Below, piece after piece: positions 44,457-56,035 of a stretch of 64,000 bases of DNA. Every line of letters begins with the position of its first letter. Position 1 is the first letter of the stretch. Position numbers and translations under genes: made by a program. Where the stretch lies: the NCBI GenBank assembly GCA_025084515.1, contig JAJAGP010003210.1, positions 16,797-80,796 on the forward strand. Direction: 5' to 3'. This DNA is from Ancistrus triradiatus. Its lineage: Eukaryota > Chordata > Actinopteri > Siluriformes > Loricariidae. The notes beneath the pieces were generated by a model. The model was not told the DNA's origin and searched no databases. It saw only the letters and a list, made by a program, of their open reading frames with translations.

Positions 44457-44995
44457 AACCCCAAATCAGAATATTTTGGGACAGTATGGAAAATGCCTAT
44501 ATAAAACCCTCCGTGTTCCTTACATTTACTTTGAGCTTTATTTCATTGCAAACAGTATGATCCTGAGATATTTCATGCTTTGTCTGGTCAACTTCATTTC
44601 ATTTGCTAATAAACAGTAATAATAAACAGGCCTGCCACACATTCCAAAAGGATTGTTGGGACCGGGACAATTCAGAGCTAGTAATGAATAAAAAAAACTA
44701 AATAATGATGTGATTTCAAACGGGTGATTATAATCATGATTTGGTACAAAAGCAACATCCAGGAAAAGCTTTGTAAGTCTTTGAGGAGTAAAGATGATCA
44801 GAAGATCTCCAGTTTATCAACGAATGTGTGAGAAAATTATTGAAAGTTTAAAATCAATGTTCCTCAAAGAAAGATTGAAAGGGATTTATGTATGTCTCCC
44901 TCTACAGTGTGTAATATCATTAAACCATTCAAGGAACCCCATACTGTAACACACCTTAAGGCGTGTTTGCAGGAAGAATGGAACAAAATACCTGA

Positions 44996-45957
44996 TGAAT
45001 AAAGAATGGAATATCAAAGGGCACATTCCCGCCGCTAGGGGCCGCCGTGGGGCCGCTAAACGTCGCGGCCGGCCCCCTATAAAAAGAGCGTCCTAAGCGC
45101 CGGCCTACGGCGCACTATCTGCTCTTGTACGTCGCTTTTCAGAGTGTTTTGTACTGCGCTACCCTCCGGCTTTGCCGATTAAGGAAAGTGGTGGCCCCGT
45201 CTCGCAAAGGAGGCGGGATCTCGTAAAGTCAAAAGACTTGAGGTAACCGTCAGGGCCGTAGTTTGGTTAGGTGAGGGAAAGTCTGGTAACGCCACTAACC
45301 TCCTTTTTCCGCTCCCTGAGGCCCTTCGCTCGCTTCGGCCGTCTCTGTTGTAGACGCCGGTAGCTCCGTTCTCGTGTCGGTTAGGCTCCGGCATTTTCCT
45401 ATGCTTGCTGTATCCCGGGACGAGTATTTCCTCTCTCCCCCCGGGCTCTATCGCGTTTATTTCGCGTTCGAGAGACGCGCTGCTCGCTCCGGCCACGCTT
45501 GGCCCGAGAAATCCCCTGCACATGCGCAGTCGAGCACTCCAGCCACACACACACAGCGCTTCTGCCACACACGCAGAGTGCTGCTCCCACGCACACACAT
45601 AGTGCTCATTCATACTCGTTACTTTTCACGTGCCTTTCTACGTTGATGTTTATTATAACCCCTTAGTCTGAGTTCGTCTAGAAGCGACTCCTTCGTTTGC
45701 CCGTGGGCTTATAGAGATTTCTGTTCGTGTCTATTGACAAAATCTGTGGCGCAGTGGTAACGTCCCTGCCCCCGGAGACTGTGACTCTGGTTTCGAATCC
45801 CGTTGCTGACTGTTTTCAGCAGCTCTCACACGTACCCGGGGGTCTACCCTTTATTTCCTTCATTTTTTTCCCACCTTTTTGTGCGGAGCCCCCTGCACTT
45901 GGATCCGTTATCCCCTTTCTTTTCCGGTGTGCCCCCTGGCCCCCCGTAACATGGAAG
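44996..45957. mobile_element. GC-rich insertion with 6-bp direct repeats, class unknown
   Basis: The sequence is far richer in G+C than its surroundings. It is bounded by ACCTGA at 44990-44995 and ACCTGA at 45958-45963. The interrupted transposon would read through ACCTGAAACAC, so this is a real insertion. It contains a TATA-like CCTATAAAAAG at about 45078 and a tRNA-like stretch at about 45744-45805. It does not begin TG or end CA, and I see no coding frame of a known family. It could be a solo LTR with altered ends, a leader of an LTR or DIRS-like element, or a composite SINE. Confidence 0.6.
45744..45805 (+). repeat. tRNA-like sequence with A- and B-box
   Basis: TGTGGCGCAGTGGTAACG resembles an A-box (TGGCGCAGTGG) and GGTTTCGAATCCC matches a B-box at the usual distance. 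Pairing of arms was not verified, and the context (inside an inserted repeat) argues for a tRNA-derived repeat instead of a working tRNA gene. Confidence 0.5.
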
Positions 45958-46195
45958 ACCTGAAACACTAAATCTCTTGGTGTCCTCGGTGCCAAAACAT
46001 CTTTTAATTGTGGTTAAAAGGAATGACAATGTTAAAAAGTGGTAAATGGTTTACTGTCCCAACTTTTTTTGGAATGTGTTGCAAGTTGGCCAGACAAAAC
46101 ATGAAATATGTCAGGTTCATACTGCCTGCAATGAAATAAACATAAAAATAAATGAAAAAAAAAACCCAACCTCTTCTGATTTGGGGTTGTGTATG

Positions 46196-46614
46196 AAATA
46201 TTGGATATAATAGATTAAAGAATATGCAAGTCGGGACAATTTAGTACTTCATGGGAAAGATTTGTTTGTAATTTCTTTGTCATTGAACCAGAGAAGGGGA
46301 GGGAAGTTATTGCCATCTTATAAGTACTGAGTAATGTGAACTGAAACGGAAAGATGACCATCACAGGACTGGAATATCTTTGGCAGATGAGTAGGAAAGT
46401 AGCACTGAATCTATGAGATTCATCCTCAAGTTGATGGAGGCAGTCAAGAAAGGCATTGTTGCCCTTGTAGCAGCGAAACCACAGGCGATATCCCCAGGAT
46501 AGCACCAGCTCGGAGTAAAGAAAGATAAAAATGGGGTTAAAGTGTGATACAAACTTAAACATCAATAATAAGTCATCAGCATCAGCATAACCAGCCGCTA
46601 GATTGCTCAGGCAG
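46196..46614. other. non-coding stretch
   Basis: No gene seen; the minus-strand open frame here has no recognisable features. Confidence 0.4.
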
Positions 46615-49600
46615 GGTATTTGTAGTGCCGGTCCCAAGCCCGGATAAATGGTGAGGGTTGCGTCAGGAAGGGCATCCGGTGTAAAACATTTGCCAAATCT
46701 AGTATGCGAGTTCATAATAATTTCACCATACCCGGATCGGTCGCGGCCCGGGTTAACAACGACCGCCACTGGTACTGGTAGCAAACATGGCGGCGTACCA
46801 GCGGAAATTGGACTACTGTGTTTGCCGAAGACAAGGAAGGAGGCGTGTGAGGAGACAGAGAGAAATCAGGAGGGGCCAGAATATAGCACTGAGGGTAAGC
46901 AACCCTAAATGTTGTAGGGACGATGACAGGGAAAGGTAGAGAGCTGGCTGATATGATGCAGAGGAGAAAGGTCGATGTTTTGTGTGTGCAGGAGACAAAG
47001 TGGAAAGGGTAGCAAGGCTCGGTGCATTGGTGCAGGGTTTAAAAACTGTTCTACCATGGTGTGGATAGGAAGAGAAATGGAGTTTGGTGTGGTCCTGAAG
47101 GAGGACTATGTAAAGAATGTCGTTGAGGTGAAAAGGGTGTCAGATAGGATAATATGTCCTGAAACTGGAAATTGAGGGTGTATGTGTAATGGTGAATGTG
47201 AATGTTGTTAGTGGCTATGCACCACAAGTTGGCTGTGAATTAGAGGAGAAAGAGAGATTCTGGGGGGGAGTTAGATGAAGTGGTTTGAGAGCATTCCCAG
47301 GGAGGAGAGACTGGTGATTGGTGCAGATTTCAATGGTCATGTTGGTGAAGGTAATAAAGGAGATGAGGAAGTGATGGGCAGGATGGGCAGGTTTTGGTGT
47401 TAAAGGATAGGAACCTAGAAGGACAGATGGTGGTGGATTTTGCAAAGAGGATGGAAATGGCTGTGGTAAACACATATTTCCAAAAGAAGGAGGAGCATAG
47501 GGTGACTTATAAGAGTGGAGGGAGGAGCACACAGGTGGTAGACTAAAAAAGAGGAGATGGTGATTGTAAGGTAGTGGCAGGGGAGAGTGTAGCTAGGCAG
47601 CATCGGATGGTGGTGGTGTGCAGGATGGCTCTGGTGGTTAGGCAGAGGAAGAGGACAAAGGCAGAGAGGAAGGACCAAATGGTTGGAAAGTTGAGAAAGG
47701 AAAAATGTTCTAAGGAGTTCAGAGAGGAGCTGAGAAAGGCTTTGGGGTGATAGGAAAGAGCTCCCAGACGACTGGGTAGTAGCAGCCAGCAACAGTTAAA
47801 TAGACAGGGACCGGGTTAGACAGACCGTTAGAAAGGTACTGGGTGTTGTCTTCTGGACAGGCAAAGGATGAAAAGGAAACCTGGTGGTGGGAACAAGGAA
47901 AAGTGCAGGAGGTTATTCAGGGAAAGAGGTCAGCAAAGAAGGAATGGGACAGGGACAGGACTAATGAGAGTAGGCAGGAGTACAAGGAGATGCGGCAAAG
48001 GGCAAAGAGGGAGGTAGCAAAGGCCAAGCAGAAGGCCTACGATGAGTTATATGAGAGGTTAGACAGTAGGGAAGGAGAGAAGGAGTTGTATCTGCTGGCA
48101 AGACAGAGAGATAGAGCTGGAAAGGATGTGCAGCATGTCAGGGTGATCAAGGATAGAAATGGAAATGTACTGACAGGTGAGGAGAGGGTGAGGGAAAGAT
48201 GGAAGGAGTATTTTGAGGAGTTGATGAATGTAGAAAATGAAAGGGAAAGAAGGCTGGATGGTTGTAGAAATGTGTGGAACAGGATGTAGCAAAGATTAGC
48301 AAGGACGAAGTGAGGAAAGCTTTGAAAAGAGATGAAGAACGGGAGAAGGCAGTGGGACCTGATGACATACTGGTTGAGGTATGGAAAAGTTTAGGAGAGC
48401 TGGGAGTGGTGTTTTTGACTAGATTATTCAATGGAATTCTGGTGAATGAGAGTATGCCAGAGGAATGTGGAGAAAAAGTTTACTTGTACCAATTTTTAAG
48501 CAGCAGGGGTGATGTCAGAGTTTGTGGCTCTTACAGGGGCATAAAGTGATGAGCCACACAATGAGATTTGGAGAGAGTTGTGGAAGGTAGGATAGGCTCA
48601 GACAAGAGGTGACAGTGTGTGAACAACAGTATGGTTTCATGCCAAGGAAGAGCACCATGGATGCGATTTTTGCTTTGAGACTGCTGATGGAGAAGTATAG
48701 AGAAGGTCAGAAAGAGCTACACTGTGTCTTTGTGGATTTGGAGAAAGCTTATGACAGGGTGCCAAGGGAGGAACTGTGGTGGTGTATGAGGAAGTCTCGA
48801 GTGGCTGAAAAGTACGTTAGATTAGTGCAGGACATGTATGATAACAGCGTGACAGCGGTGAGATGTGCTGTAGGAGTGACAGACATCTTCAAGTTTGAGG
48901 TGGGACTGCATCAAGGATCGGCCCTGAGTCCCTTCTTATTTGCTCTGGTGATGGACAGACTAACAGATGAGGTCAGACAGGAATTGCCGTGGACTATGAT
49001 GTTTGCAGACGACATGTGATCTGTAGTGAGAACAGGGAACAGGTAGAAGAGAACTTGGAGAGCTGGATGTATAATCTGGAAAGGAGAGGAATGAAAGTCA
49101 ACTGTAGTAAGACAGAATACCTGTGTGTAAATGAAAGGGAGGCAGGTGGAACAGTCAGGCTACAGGGATCAGTGGTCACAATGGTCCAGGAGTTCAGGTA
49201 TTTGGGATCAACTGTCCAAGGAAATGTGGATTGTGGAAAGGAGGTAAAGAAGAGAGTACAGGCAGGATGAAGTGGGTGGAGAAGAGTGTCAGGAGTGCTG
49301 TGTGACAAAAGGGTCACAGCAAAAGTGAAAGGAAAGATTTATGAGAGAGTAGTGAGACCAGCCTTGTTGTATGGCTTAGAGACAGTGGCACTGACAAAGA
49401 GACAGGAAGCAGAGCTGGAGGTGGCAGAACTTAAGATGTTGAGGTTCTCTTTAGGAGTGTCTAGGGTGGACAGGATTAGGAAGAAGATCATCAGAGGGTC
49501 AGCACAGGTTGTAAAATTGGGAGACAAAATTCGAGAGGGAAGACTGAGATGGTTTGGACATGTGCAGAGGAGGGATAGTGGATATATTGGTAGGAGGATG

Positions 49601-49790
49601 TTGGAGATGGAGCTGCCAGGCAAGAGAGGGAGAGGAAGACCAAAGAGGAGTTATTTGGTTGTGGTAAATGAAGATATGCAGGGAGTTGGGGTGAGAGTAG
49701 AGGACGTGGAGGACAGGGTGAGGTGGAAACGTTTAACTCGCTGTGGTGACCCCTGATAAAGGGAGAAACCGAAAGAAGAAGAAGAAGAAG
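46615..49790 (+). mobile_element. RTE-type LINE, near full length, broken
   Basis: The 5' leader (GGTCGCGGCCCGGG at about 46739) is followed by endonuclease remnants in several frames at about 46900-47640 (VQETKW- and SGYAPQVG-type stretches, GADFNGHVG, a VTYKSGGRST-like end). The middle runs 47843-48290. The reverse transcriptase is at 48290-49270 (GFMPRKSTMDAIF, FVDLEKAYDRVPREELW, GLHQGSALSPFLFALVMDRL, FADD followed by a frameshift near 49013). The C-terminal part is at 49286-49756 (KRQEAELEVAELKMLRFSLG, LRWFGHVQRRDSGYIGRR), ending CGDP. The 3' tail is a (GAA)n run at about 49774-49792. Many stops in the first ORF make it inactive. The 3' half of a second copy is at 9838-11035. Confidence 0.9.
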
Positions 49791-49792
49791 AA

Positions 49793-51000
49793 GTCATCAG
49801 CAATGATTATATCACAAGACTCCACTCCCCAATTATTAATTTCCAGAGAGCCCTTCCTTGGGTTTTGTTTTTCCTCCCGTTAAGTAGCTTGATACTCTAT
49901 ATTTTGGATGTGTAATAGGCTTTGTGAAAATGGTCTGACAAATCCTTTAGGCCATATATGTAGATTACATGTTTAATAAACAGTAGTGTGCTTGAACAGA
50001 CACAACAAACTCAGTATTTAAAAAAATCCCTCAAGAACCAAAATAGGACAGTGAACTGGTATATACAGTAAATGAGTGTTTGAGTGAAAAACTAACTGAA
50101 TATTTCACCCATATTCAGTTTGCTTATATGTAGAGTAATTCTGCTGTATTGCTAAACTGTTGTGTCTGTCTTGTCTTTTGTTCTCTCTCATTTGTTGTTC
50201 TCTAGTTTATTTGTTTAGACTTGACAGCATCAAAGTTTTAGACCAGTTGGTTGTTGGTTTCAGACGAAACCTATCAGATATTTATAAAAAAATATAGATT
50301 TAATTAAATTGTGATTGTTCAGCTACAGAAATGTTGCTTTTGCAGTTGCTTTTATTCTGAATTCTGAAGGCCTTTCACAATACACAATATAAAAGTCTTT
50401 CAATAAATTGTTCTATACATAACGTTACATTAGATTTGATTCAGGTTCTTACTTAAAGATTTACCCATGTGGAAGTTTCATCTGGAATTCTGTGCCACAC
50501 TCAAGTTTTATGAATTTGCCAGCTTGATCACTACAGGGTTGGATCATCATTCACTGAGTTTACTGACATATTCAAAGTAAAAACTTCATCTGTCAACAAC
50601 CATCTGCTGCACTGTACAATCACAATGAAAAGCCTGAACACATGAGTCATGTCGGTTGTCATTAAGGATTGGCTCCACATAATTTATTAACATAGATAAA
50701 TACCAGTTTAAGACACTTTGACATTTCTCTTTTCACCTGTCAGATTTAATTGGTTCTATATTTAGTGAGAATAATTGAGCACTAAGATCAGCAGGTTTGT
50801 AGATCTGTCAGAATTAAGCTACTCACATTTATTCAGCTAAGATGTGTTAGGTAAAGGAAGTGGAACTATGCAGCATGTTTAGAGGAACTGGATCCACTTA
50901 TAATTTGGGACACATCTACAGTGGTCTGATTAAGAAGAGATTTTGACTCTGGGAGAACAGAGTAAAGGGGGCTAACAAAGTATTGGTAGCTTTGGTAGCT
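49793..51000. other. non-coding 5' flank of a GIMAP gene (unit D1)
   Basis: 50600-50965 is collinear with 57310-58260, upstream of the gene at 59039-60003. The remaining 5' part seen in that unit (58260-59170) is missing here. A phrase from a hAT-like repeat (AGTAAAGGGGGCTAACAAAG) is at about 50961-50980. Confidence 0.7.
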
Positions 51001-51001
51001 T

Positions 51002-51200
51002 TGGTAGCCTAGCGGGTAAGGTACTGGACTATGGACCAGAAGGTCCAGGGTTCAAATCCCACTCCTGCCACCAAAGCTGCCACTGTTGGGTCCTTGAGCA
51101 AGGCCCTTAACCCACAATTGCTTGGATTGTAAAGACTGTATTAATTGTAAGTCGCTCTGGATAAGGGTAAGGGCGTCTGCTAAATGCTGTAAATGTCAAT
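51002..51200 (+). mobile_element. tRNA-derived SINE, best preserved copy
   Basis: Head GTAGCCTAGCGGGTAAGG with A-box form, then CTGGACTATGGACCAGAAGG and the B-box GGTTCAAATCCC. The body is CACTGTTGGGTCCTTGAGCA and CCCACAATTGCTTGGATTG. The tail is AAGTCGCTCTGGATAAGGG...GTCTGCTAAATGCTGTAAATG. The tail is the same as the 3' end of the L2-type LINE fragments at 8525 and 34803. Confidence 0.92.
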
Positions 51201-51209
51201 GTTGTACTG

Positions 51210-52017
51210 TATTGTGGTGCCCGTGAACCCCAGGGGTGGGCGTGTCCACGGCATGCAGGTCTCAGGCAGTTGTGTAAATAATTACAGATATGATCTAATT
51301 GGACACTGTGTCTTACCAGAAGATGCATAAAAGTGCTACCCACTCTGCCTTATAAGTAGGTTCTCAGAGGCTACTTTTGAGTAGTGTACCTCTTGGTGAG
51401 AGATCGTTGATGCTAGACATGAATCTATGATGCACTTAAAGAATCATTGTACTGACAGAAGCAGGATGGTGGTTCTAGAGGACTTCTACTCCATCTAGGC
51501 TATTCTGACCTAGCTGTTAGGAGGTGACCAGGCTCCGGACAGCCCAGATAGACCCCCAGTAGAGAGGATTGTTTGATCCACTGATAAGCACGAGCAGCTC
51601 CTACAGTTTCATTATCCACCATCCAGACACAGGGGGCACCTTATCTCTGGCCAGACCTTTTCCAGGGGCTTAGCAGAAGGAAATTTGTTGTCACGGCACC
51701 CATTACGTGTCCTGCCATTGACAGCCAGACACCATTGCCTTTGTTTGCAGTGGTGTCATGAACAAGAACCCTGGACTGCTATAGACTGGAACCATATTGT
51801 CTTTAGCAACAAATATAGGATCTGTTTGGGATCCGACGATGGTCAAGTTCAAGTATGGAGGCCTTGTGGTGAGTTCTTCAATTCTGCTTTTGCTGTGCTG
51901 CAACACACTACCCCAACTGCTGGTGTGATGATCTGGTCGGTCACCCCTAGTAGTGATATGAGGGACACTAACACGTGTTGCCCCTCATGGCAGGGCTTCC
52001 AACTGGCATTTTTCAGT
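51210..52017 (+). mobile_element. Tc1-like transposon with very long inverted end, truncated
   Basis: The 5' end (about 51240-51420) is the reverse complement of the 3' end at 62180-62340, so this family has inverted ends of about 150-200 bases. The transposase piece at 51740-52010 shows SNKYRICLGSDDG, WRPCGE and LQHTTPTAGVMIWS. It stops at GGCATTTTTCAG, then the GIMAP intron starts. Confidence 0.82.
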
Positions 52018-52146
52018 GCTTGGTGCTCATATACCTCACCCTTAACGTATTAATAGTAAATCCACCCATTGTGGAAAATGTTTATTCATTGAATAGCAAG
52101 AAAGTGCTTTGGTGTTGTAACAATTACTCTTTGTTCAAATCTGCAG

Positions 52147-52880
52147 ATACTGAAATAAGGATTCTCCTGCTGGGTAAAACTGGATCTGGAAAAAGTGCAA
52201 CAGGAAACACAATAATAGGCGAGAGGGTGTTCATTGAAGAATGCTCCTTTGGTTCTACTAAAAGAAATTTCAGAGGCATGAGAAATCTTGATGGACGCTT
52301 AATATTTGTGATCGACACTCCAGGAGTCTGCAATACATCACAGAGAGAGGCAAATGTTAGAAATGGCATTAAAGAAGCCATAATGAGTTCTTATCCTGGT
52401 GTGCACATCATCCTACTAGTCATCAGACTGGACACAAGATTCACAGAGGAGGAAACCAAAGCAGTGAAGTGTATTCAGAGGAACTTAGGACAGCAGGCCA
52501 AAGCCTTCACCATTGTACTGTTTACTTATGGGGACGTGCTAGAAGGGAAATCCATAGAGGAACATCTGAGGAGATACCAGAATGTGAAGAAGCTAGTTGA
52601 AGGATGTAGCTCAGCATGTCATGTGTTTGAGAACAAAAAGCATGAGCAGGGTCAAGTCAGTGAGCTTTTGGAAAAGATAGATCACCTGATGAAGAAGAAT
52701 AAGAACAAAATGTACACCGCAGACATGTTTGAAAAAGCTCAGAGTGAGCTTGATAGAATTCAGAGTGAGGCTGAAAATACAACACTTGTTCCGGTAGGAC
52801 TAGCAGGTGCAATTGGAGCTATAGGTGTAATTGGTGGAATAATAGTGACGGCAGCAGTTTTACAAAGAAGTCCTTTTTGA
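52147..52880 (+). CDS. GIMAP GTPase exon with hydrophobic C-terminal anchor (first exon missing)
   Basis: Begins after the acceptor CAAATCTGCAG, in phase 1 (preceding G + AT gives Asp): TEIRILLLGKTGSGKSATGN. Motifs: P-loop GKTGSGKS, DTPG, SYPGVHIILLVIRLDTRFTEEE, G4-like FTYGD and G5-like FENKK. The last about 25 residues are Gly/Ala/Ile-rich (a likely membrane anchor), ending QRSPF. It is a close paralogue of 59297-60003. The 5' region with promoter and start exon seen in that paralogue is not present; SINE and Tc1 sequence occupy the place. The exon is fully open, so either it uses another start exon or it was disabled recently. An open frame continues upstream to 51975 but through intron and transposon sequence. 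Confidence 0.85.
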
Positions 52881-54540
52881 ATGGACAGAGACACAAATGT
52901 AAAAATAAGAATACAGGCACAGAAAGTGCACATGCTAACACAGACCGTTAGCCTACTTACAAACCTCTTTTTCACGGGTGTACTAAGATTCAGTTTAGTC
53001 TTAGTAACTGCTTTGCGATCAGATGAAAGTTTTGCTCTCTGTAACCACAGGGTTACTGAATATAGCACTAAGTCACGTTATCTGAATGTACCTCAATCCA
53101 GAGAACATTTTGGATAATGAATATTCAGATTCCACATGGAAAATTCTCTACTTGTTTGTTGATGTCTAACACCACCTATTTTCAATTATGTCAACATGTG
53201 TGGTAGAAAGTGTAGATTTTTAATTTAATATATTTGGTATACCTATTTACTGCTTGTATAATGTGTCATGATCCTTAAACTGGACCTTTTCTTGTTTTTG
53301 TTTCTGATTATCTGTAGATGTACAAATAGACCTTGTCTGTTGTCTGTAGGACATAAGTATGATTAGAACCTGTTCAAAGCAGTATTTACACTAATTTGTC
53401 ATGCTAAAGACAGACTTTCTGATGATATGTAGTCCTAATGTTAATATTAAGTCTGATGACACGGTACATGACATGTAGGAAGGAGTCTCATTATCATAAT
53501 GGGTTTAAGTAACAACTATAATACTCATGAGTTTGAGTGATTTTCATGTTCTGTGTAATTTAGTTAATTAGTGACTAATCAACATGAAACTAAATCATGT
53601 GTAGTTTAATTCACAAGTCATCTTTTCATTCTAATGAGAATCATAAACTGAAATTCTGGAGTAAGTTTTGAAGTTTAAAGCCTTCTGAAGGTCAATGACT
53701 AACATGGAGGGAGGTCAAAACTCCAGAGAGAATTATAGTGGAGCAAGAGTGTCCTCTGGCATTCTTAGCATGTCATTAGGGTCACAAGATTGTTTAGATT
53801 GTTTTCCAAACAGTGAGAATCCGTCAAATAAAGTGTGTTTCTGTTCACTTGAGAAGAGTTGAGTGTATTTATTAGGTGACATATGTTTGAACCAGGTTTG
53901 GTGTCCTATGATCAGGTACATTTGGTAAGGTAAGGTAAGGGTGCTACCTGAGGTCTTTAAATTTCATAATAAATGAACTACTAGTGTCTCTGAATTTAAC
54001 AGGTTGAATTTCCACCAAACATGAGAGTGATGCAGCGGACTTTCTGATTATCCATCCTGGCCGACTCTTCCCAATCTGTAGACTGGGTGGTGTAACGCGT
54101 CTCTAACCCTTGGGTGAGGTTAACCCTCCAGTTCTGGGCTGTGATATATAAACACAGTATATAATTTGATAGTTTATGTATCTTAAACATTTATCTTGCA
54201 ATGTACAAACTGTTTTTAGTTTATAATAGACGCAGTGTAGCATTGCCTATGTAGATTTACAAAACAACACTTTATTTGGTCAATTAATAATTTTTCAGGT
54301 TAATAAAAGTGAAACTATGCAGCATGTTTACTGGAAGTGATTCAGTTCCTGGAAAGAAAACACCTCAGTTACACGTGATTCACTGAGATCACTTTCTTCT
54401 TGTTTTTCTAAAACAGAAACCACTTTAAATCTCTCCCATGCCTCTGTCAGGGAGACGATGAAAAAAGGCCCACTCTGAGCCAGTCCTTATCACCCATCAT
54501 TACAGGGTGACCTCACTAATGACCTTTGGCTGAATGGAAG
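52881..54540. other. non-coding 3' flank
   Basis: The first part is similar to 60004-60110. 53975-54120 and 54240-54440 match 63015-63160 and 63490-63660. A short GGTAA repeat is at 53926-53940. No gene seen. Confidence 0.7.
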
Positions 54541-54559
54541 CAATACTCGAAATCGAATA

Positions 54560-54770
54560 TTTTGTGGAAAGTCAAACCAAAGTGAATGTTGTCTACCAAA
54601 GTGGAGGCTCTAATGGCATCAAAGCAGGAGGAGCAACTCCATATCACTGCTCCAGGGAAAGAGAAGATCCCTCGTCTCTGCATGTGAGTTGGAAGGCTCT
54701 GCTGGGACTCAAACCCGGGCCCCATGGTGATGGGCTAGTGTGTTAGACTGCTACATCCACCCAAACGCTT
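54560..54770 (-). mobile_element. second tRNA-like SINE family (reverse)
   Basis: Minus strand: a GTAGCAGTCTAACACAC-type start, the B-box-like GGTTTGAGTCCCAGC, and a body to about 54560. A second copy is at 63755-63965 within the same duplicated flank. Confidence 0.6.
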
Positions 54771-56035
54771 TTCTAGAACATGTCTGGGTGTCCACATATT
54801 TGCCTTGATGTTACATTTAGCTGTATGAGCTCAAGTTTGATAGCATAAACAATGAGGTTCTGAACCAGCCATGTTCATATAATGTAGATAATGTATAATT
54901 TAGATAATGTAGCCTGTTTGGGACACTGCCACAGTGAACTGATGGAGGTTTTGAGAATAAATCTGATAGCACTTGTTGTATTCATAAACGTGTAGTTTCA
55001 ATCTGACATGACTGCGACTTTACCGAAGATACACAGAATGACAGATACAATGTACAACCGGCTCCATCTCATCCACTGATAAGAGTAGGATTGCTAATTG
55101 ATCATCTAGTGGCAAGTGCCACCTTTTGGTTACATGGTGCTATTGCATGGAGGATGTACTAGACTTTAAATTTGAATAGTTATTTTAATAAATAAAGTAA
55201 ATATAATGGTGTCTGTTTTAATTTAAACTTAAATAGAGGCAATTTCTTGGACGATTTCAAAGACAAACTTGCTACACATTTCCAATATTCTTCCAAAGCC
55301 AGTCCACACCTGTGCTCTCGTCCTCCCTGAATCTCTCTCCCAATCTGACAACCAGCAGAATCACGTGCACACCAGGATAACAAAGACTGATACCCTCTTT
55401 AATTTCATTTTTAACCTAACAAACTACAAATTCCAGGGGTGTCAACCACAACTATGCTCCTCACTCGCACAGACCACTGAAAGAACTTCTCATTCAGGAT
55501 GGTGTTTCCTGCTGCGCTCTTTCCTGATCCGGGTTTCGCCCCGGCTGGAGAATCCTCGTTTCAGGATCTGCAAAGAGACAGAGTTTAATGCTTCAACAAC
55601 AGAAAAACAAGAAGAAGAGAAGTGGCATGTATCTTTTGTAAACAATAACCAGCTACTCTGCTGACACAATCTTCAATACCATCACAGAAATTGTGTACAA
55701 AGTCATTGTACAATCCCACTCTAATTGCCATATGAACTACTTGGGATTATCGATAAAATATATTTTCAGAAACCTCTGCAATACGTACAGTACATACAGT
55801 ATTTATGGAAAACTCTCTTTCACCTGCACTGGATTTAAAGCTAAGAAATCACAAATAACTTTAGACTATAAAAACTTTCCTCCAGTAGGCTACTCACCTA
55901 TATTGTTTGCCTCCATTAAGACTTGACAGAATCAATCAAAGCTGAAAGCAGTTGGTTGCTGGTTTCAGACCAAACCTTATAAGATATTTATAGAAATGTT
56001 GTGTGTAATAGTTGGTGAGGTCACAAAGGGACCCC
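54771..56035. other. non-coding; contains a decayed copy of a GIMAP 5' region
   Basis: 54830-55090 resembles 58140-58440 (promoter side of the gene at 59039). No start exon or GTPase sequence follows. The rest holds no recognised gene. Confidence 0.55.

Larger units (their letters stand above)
44457..46195 (+). mobile_element. Tc1-like transposon, internally deleted, split by a GC-rich insertion
   Basis: Starts CAACCCCAAATCAGAATATT and ends TCTGATTTGGGGTTGTG, a clear inverted pair. The 5' part is followed by a deletion that removes most of the transposase, then the C-terminal end (CACCTTAAGGCGTGTTTGC) and the 3' untranslated part (GACCTGAAACACTAAATC). A 962-bp foreign segment interrupts the C-terminal region at 44996-45957. 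Inactive. Confidence 0.85.

Noticed and set aside
45179..45646. Cys- and Ser-rich frames on both strands near 45.4 kb
   Set aside because: They lie in the GC-rich inserted element, where stops are rare and both strands stay open; no family features.
45744..45805. Functional tRNA gene
   Set aside because: A- and B-box are present, but I could not confirm arm pairing and it lies within an inserted repeat; kept only as tRNA-like.
46215..46784. 189-codon open frame on the minus strand
   Set aside because: No recognisable domain, and it runs into the LINE 5' leader; chance openness is more likely.
47215..49623. Minus-strand frames opposite the RTE-type LINE
   Set aside because: Shadows of the LINE coding strand, with low-complexity Ser/Leu/Pro composition.
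51975..52146. In-frame upstream extension of the GIMAP at 52147
   Set aside because: It reads through Tc1-like sequence and an intron ending in CTGCAG; the paralogue at 59297 shows this part is intron.
55269..55664. 131-codon open frame with no repeats
   Set aside because: No recognisable domain, no clear splice context and not seen in the paralogous flank; left as unexplained non-coding.
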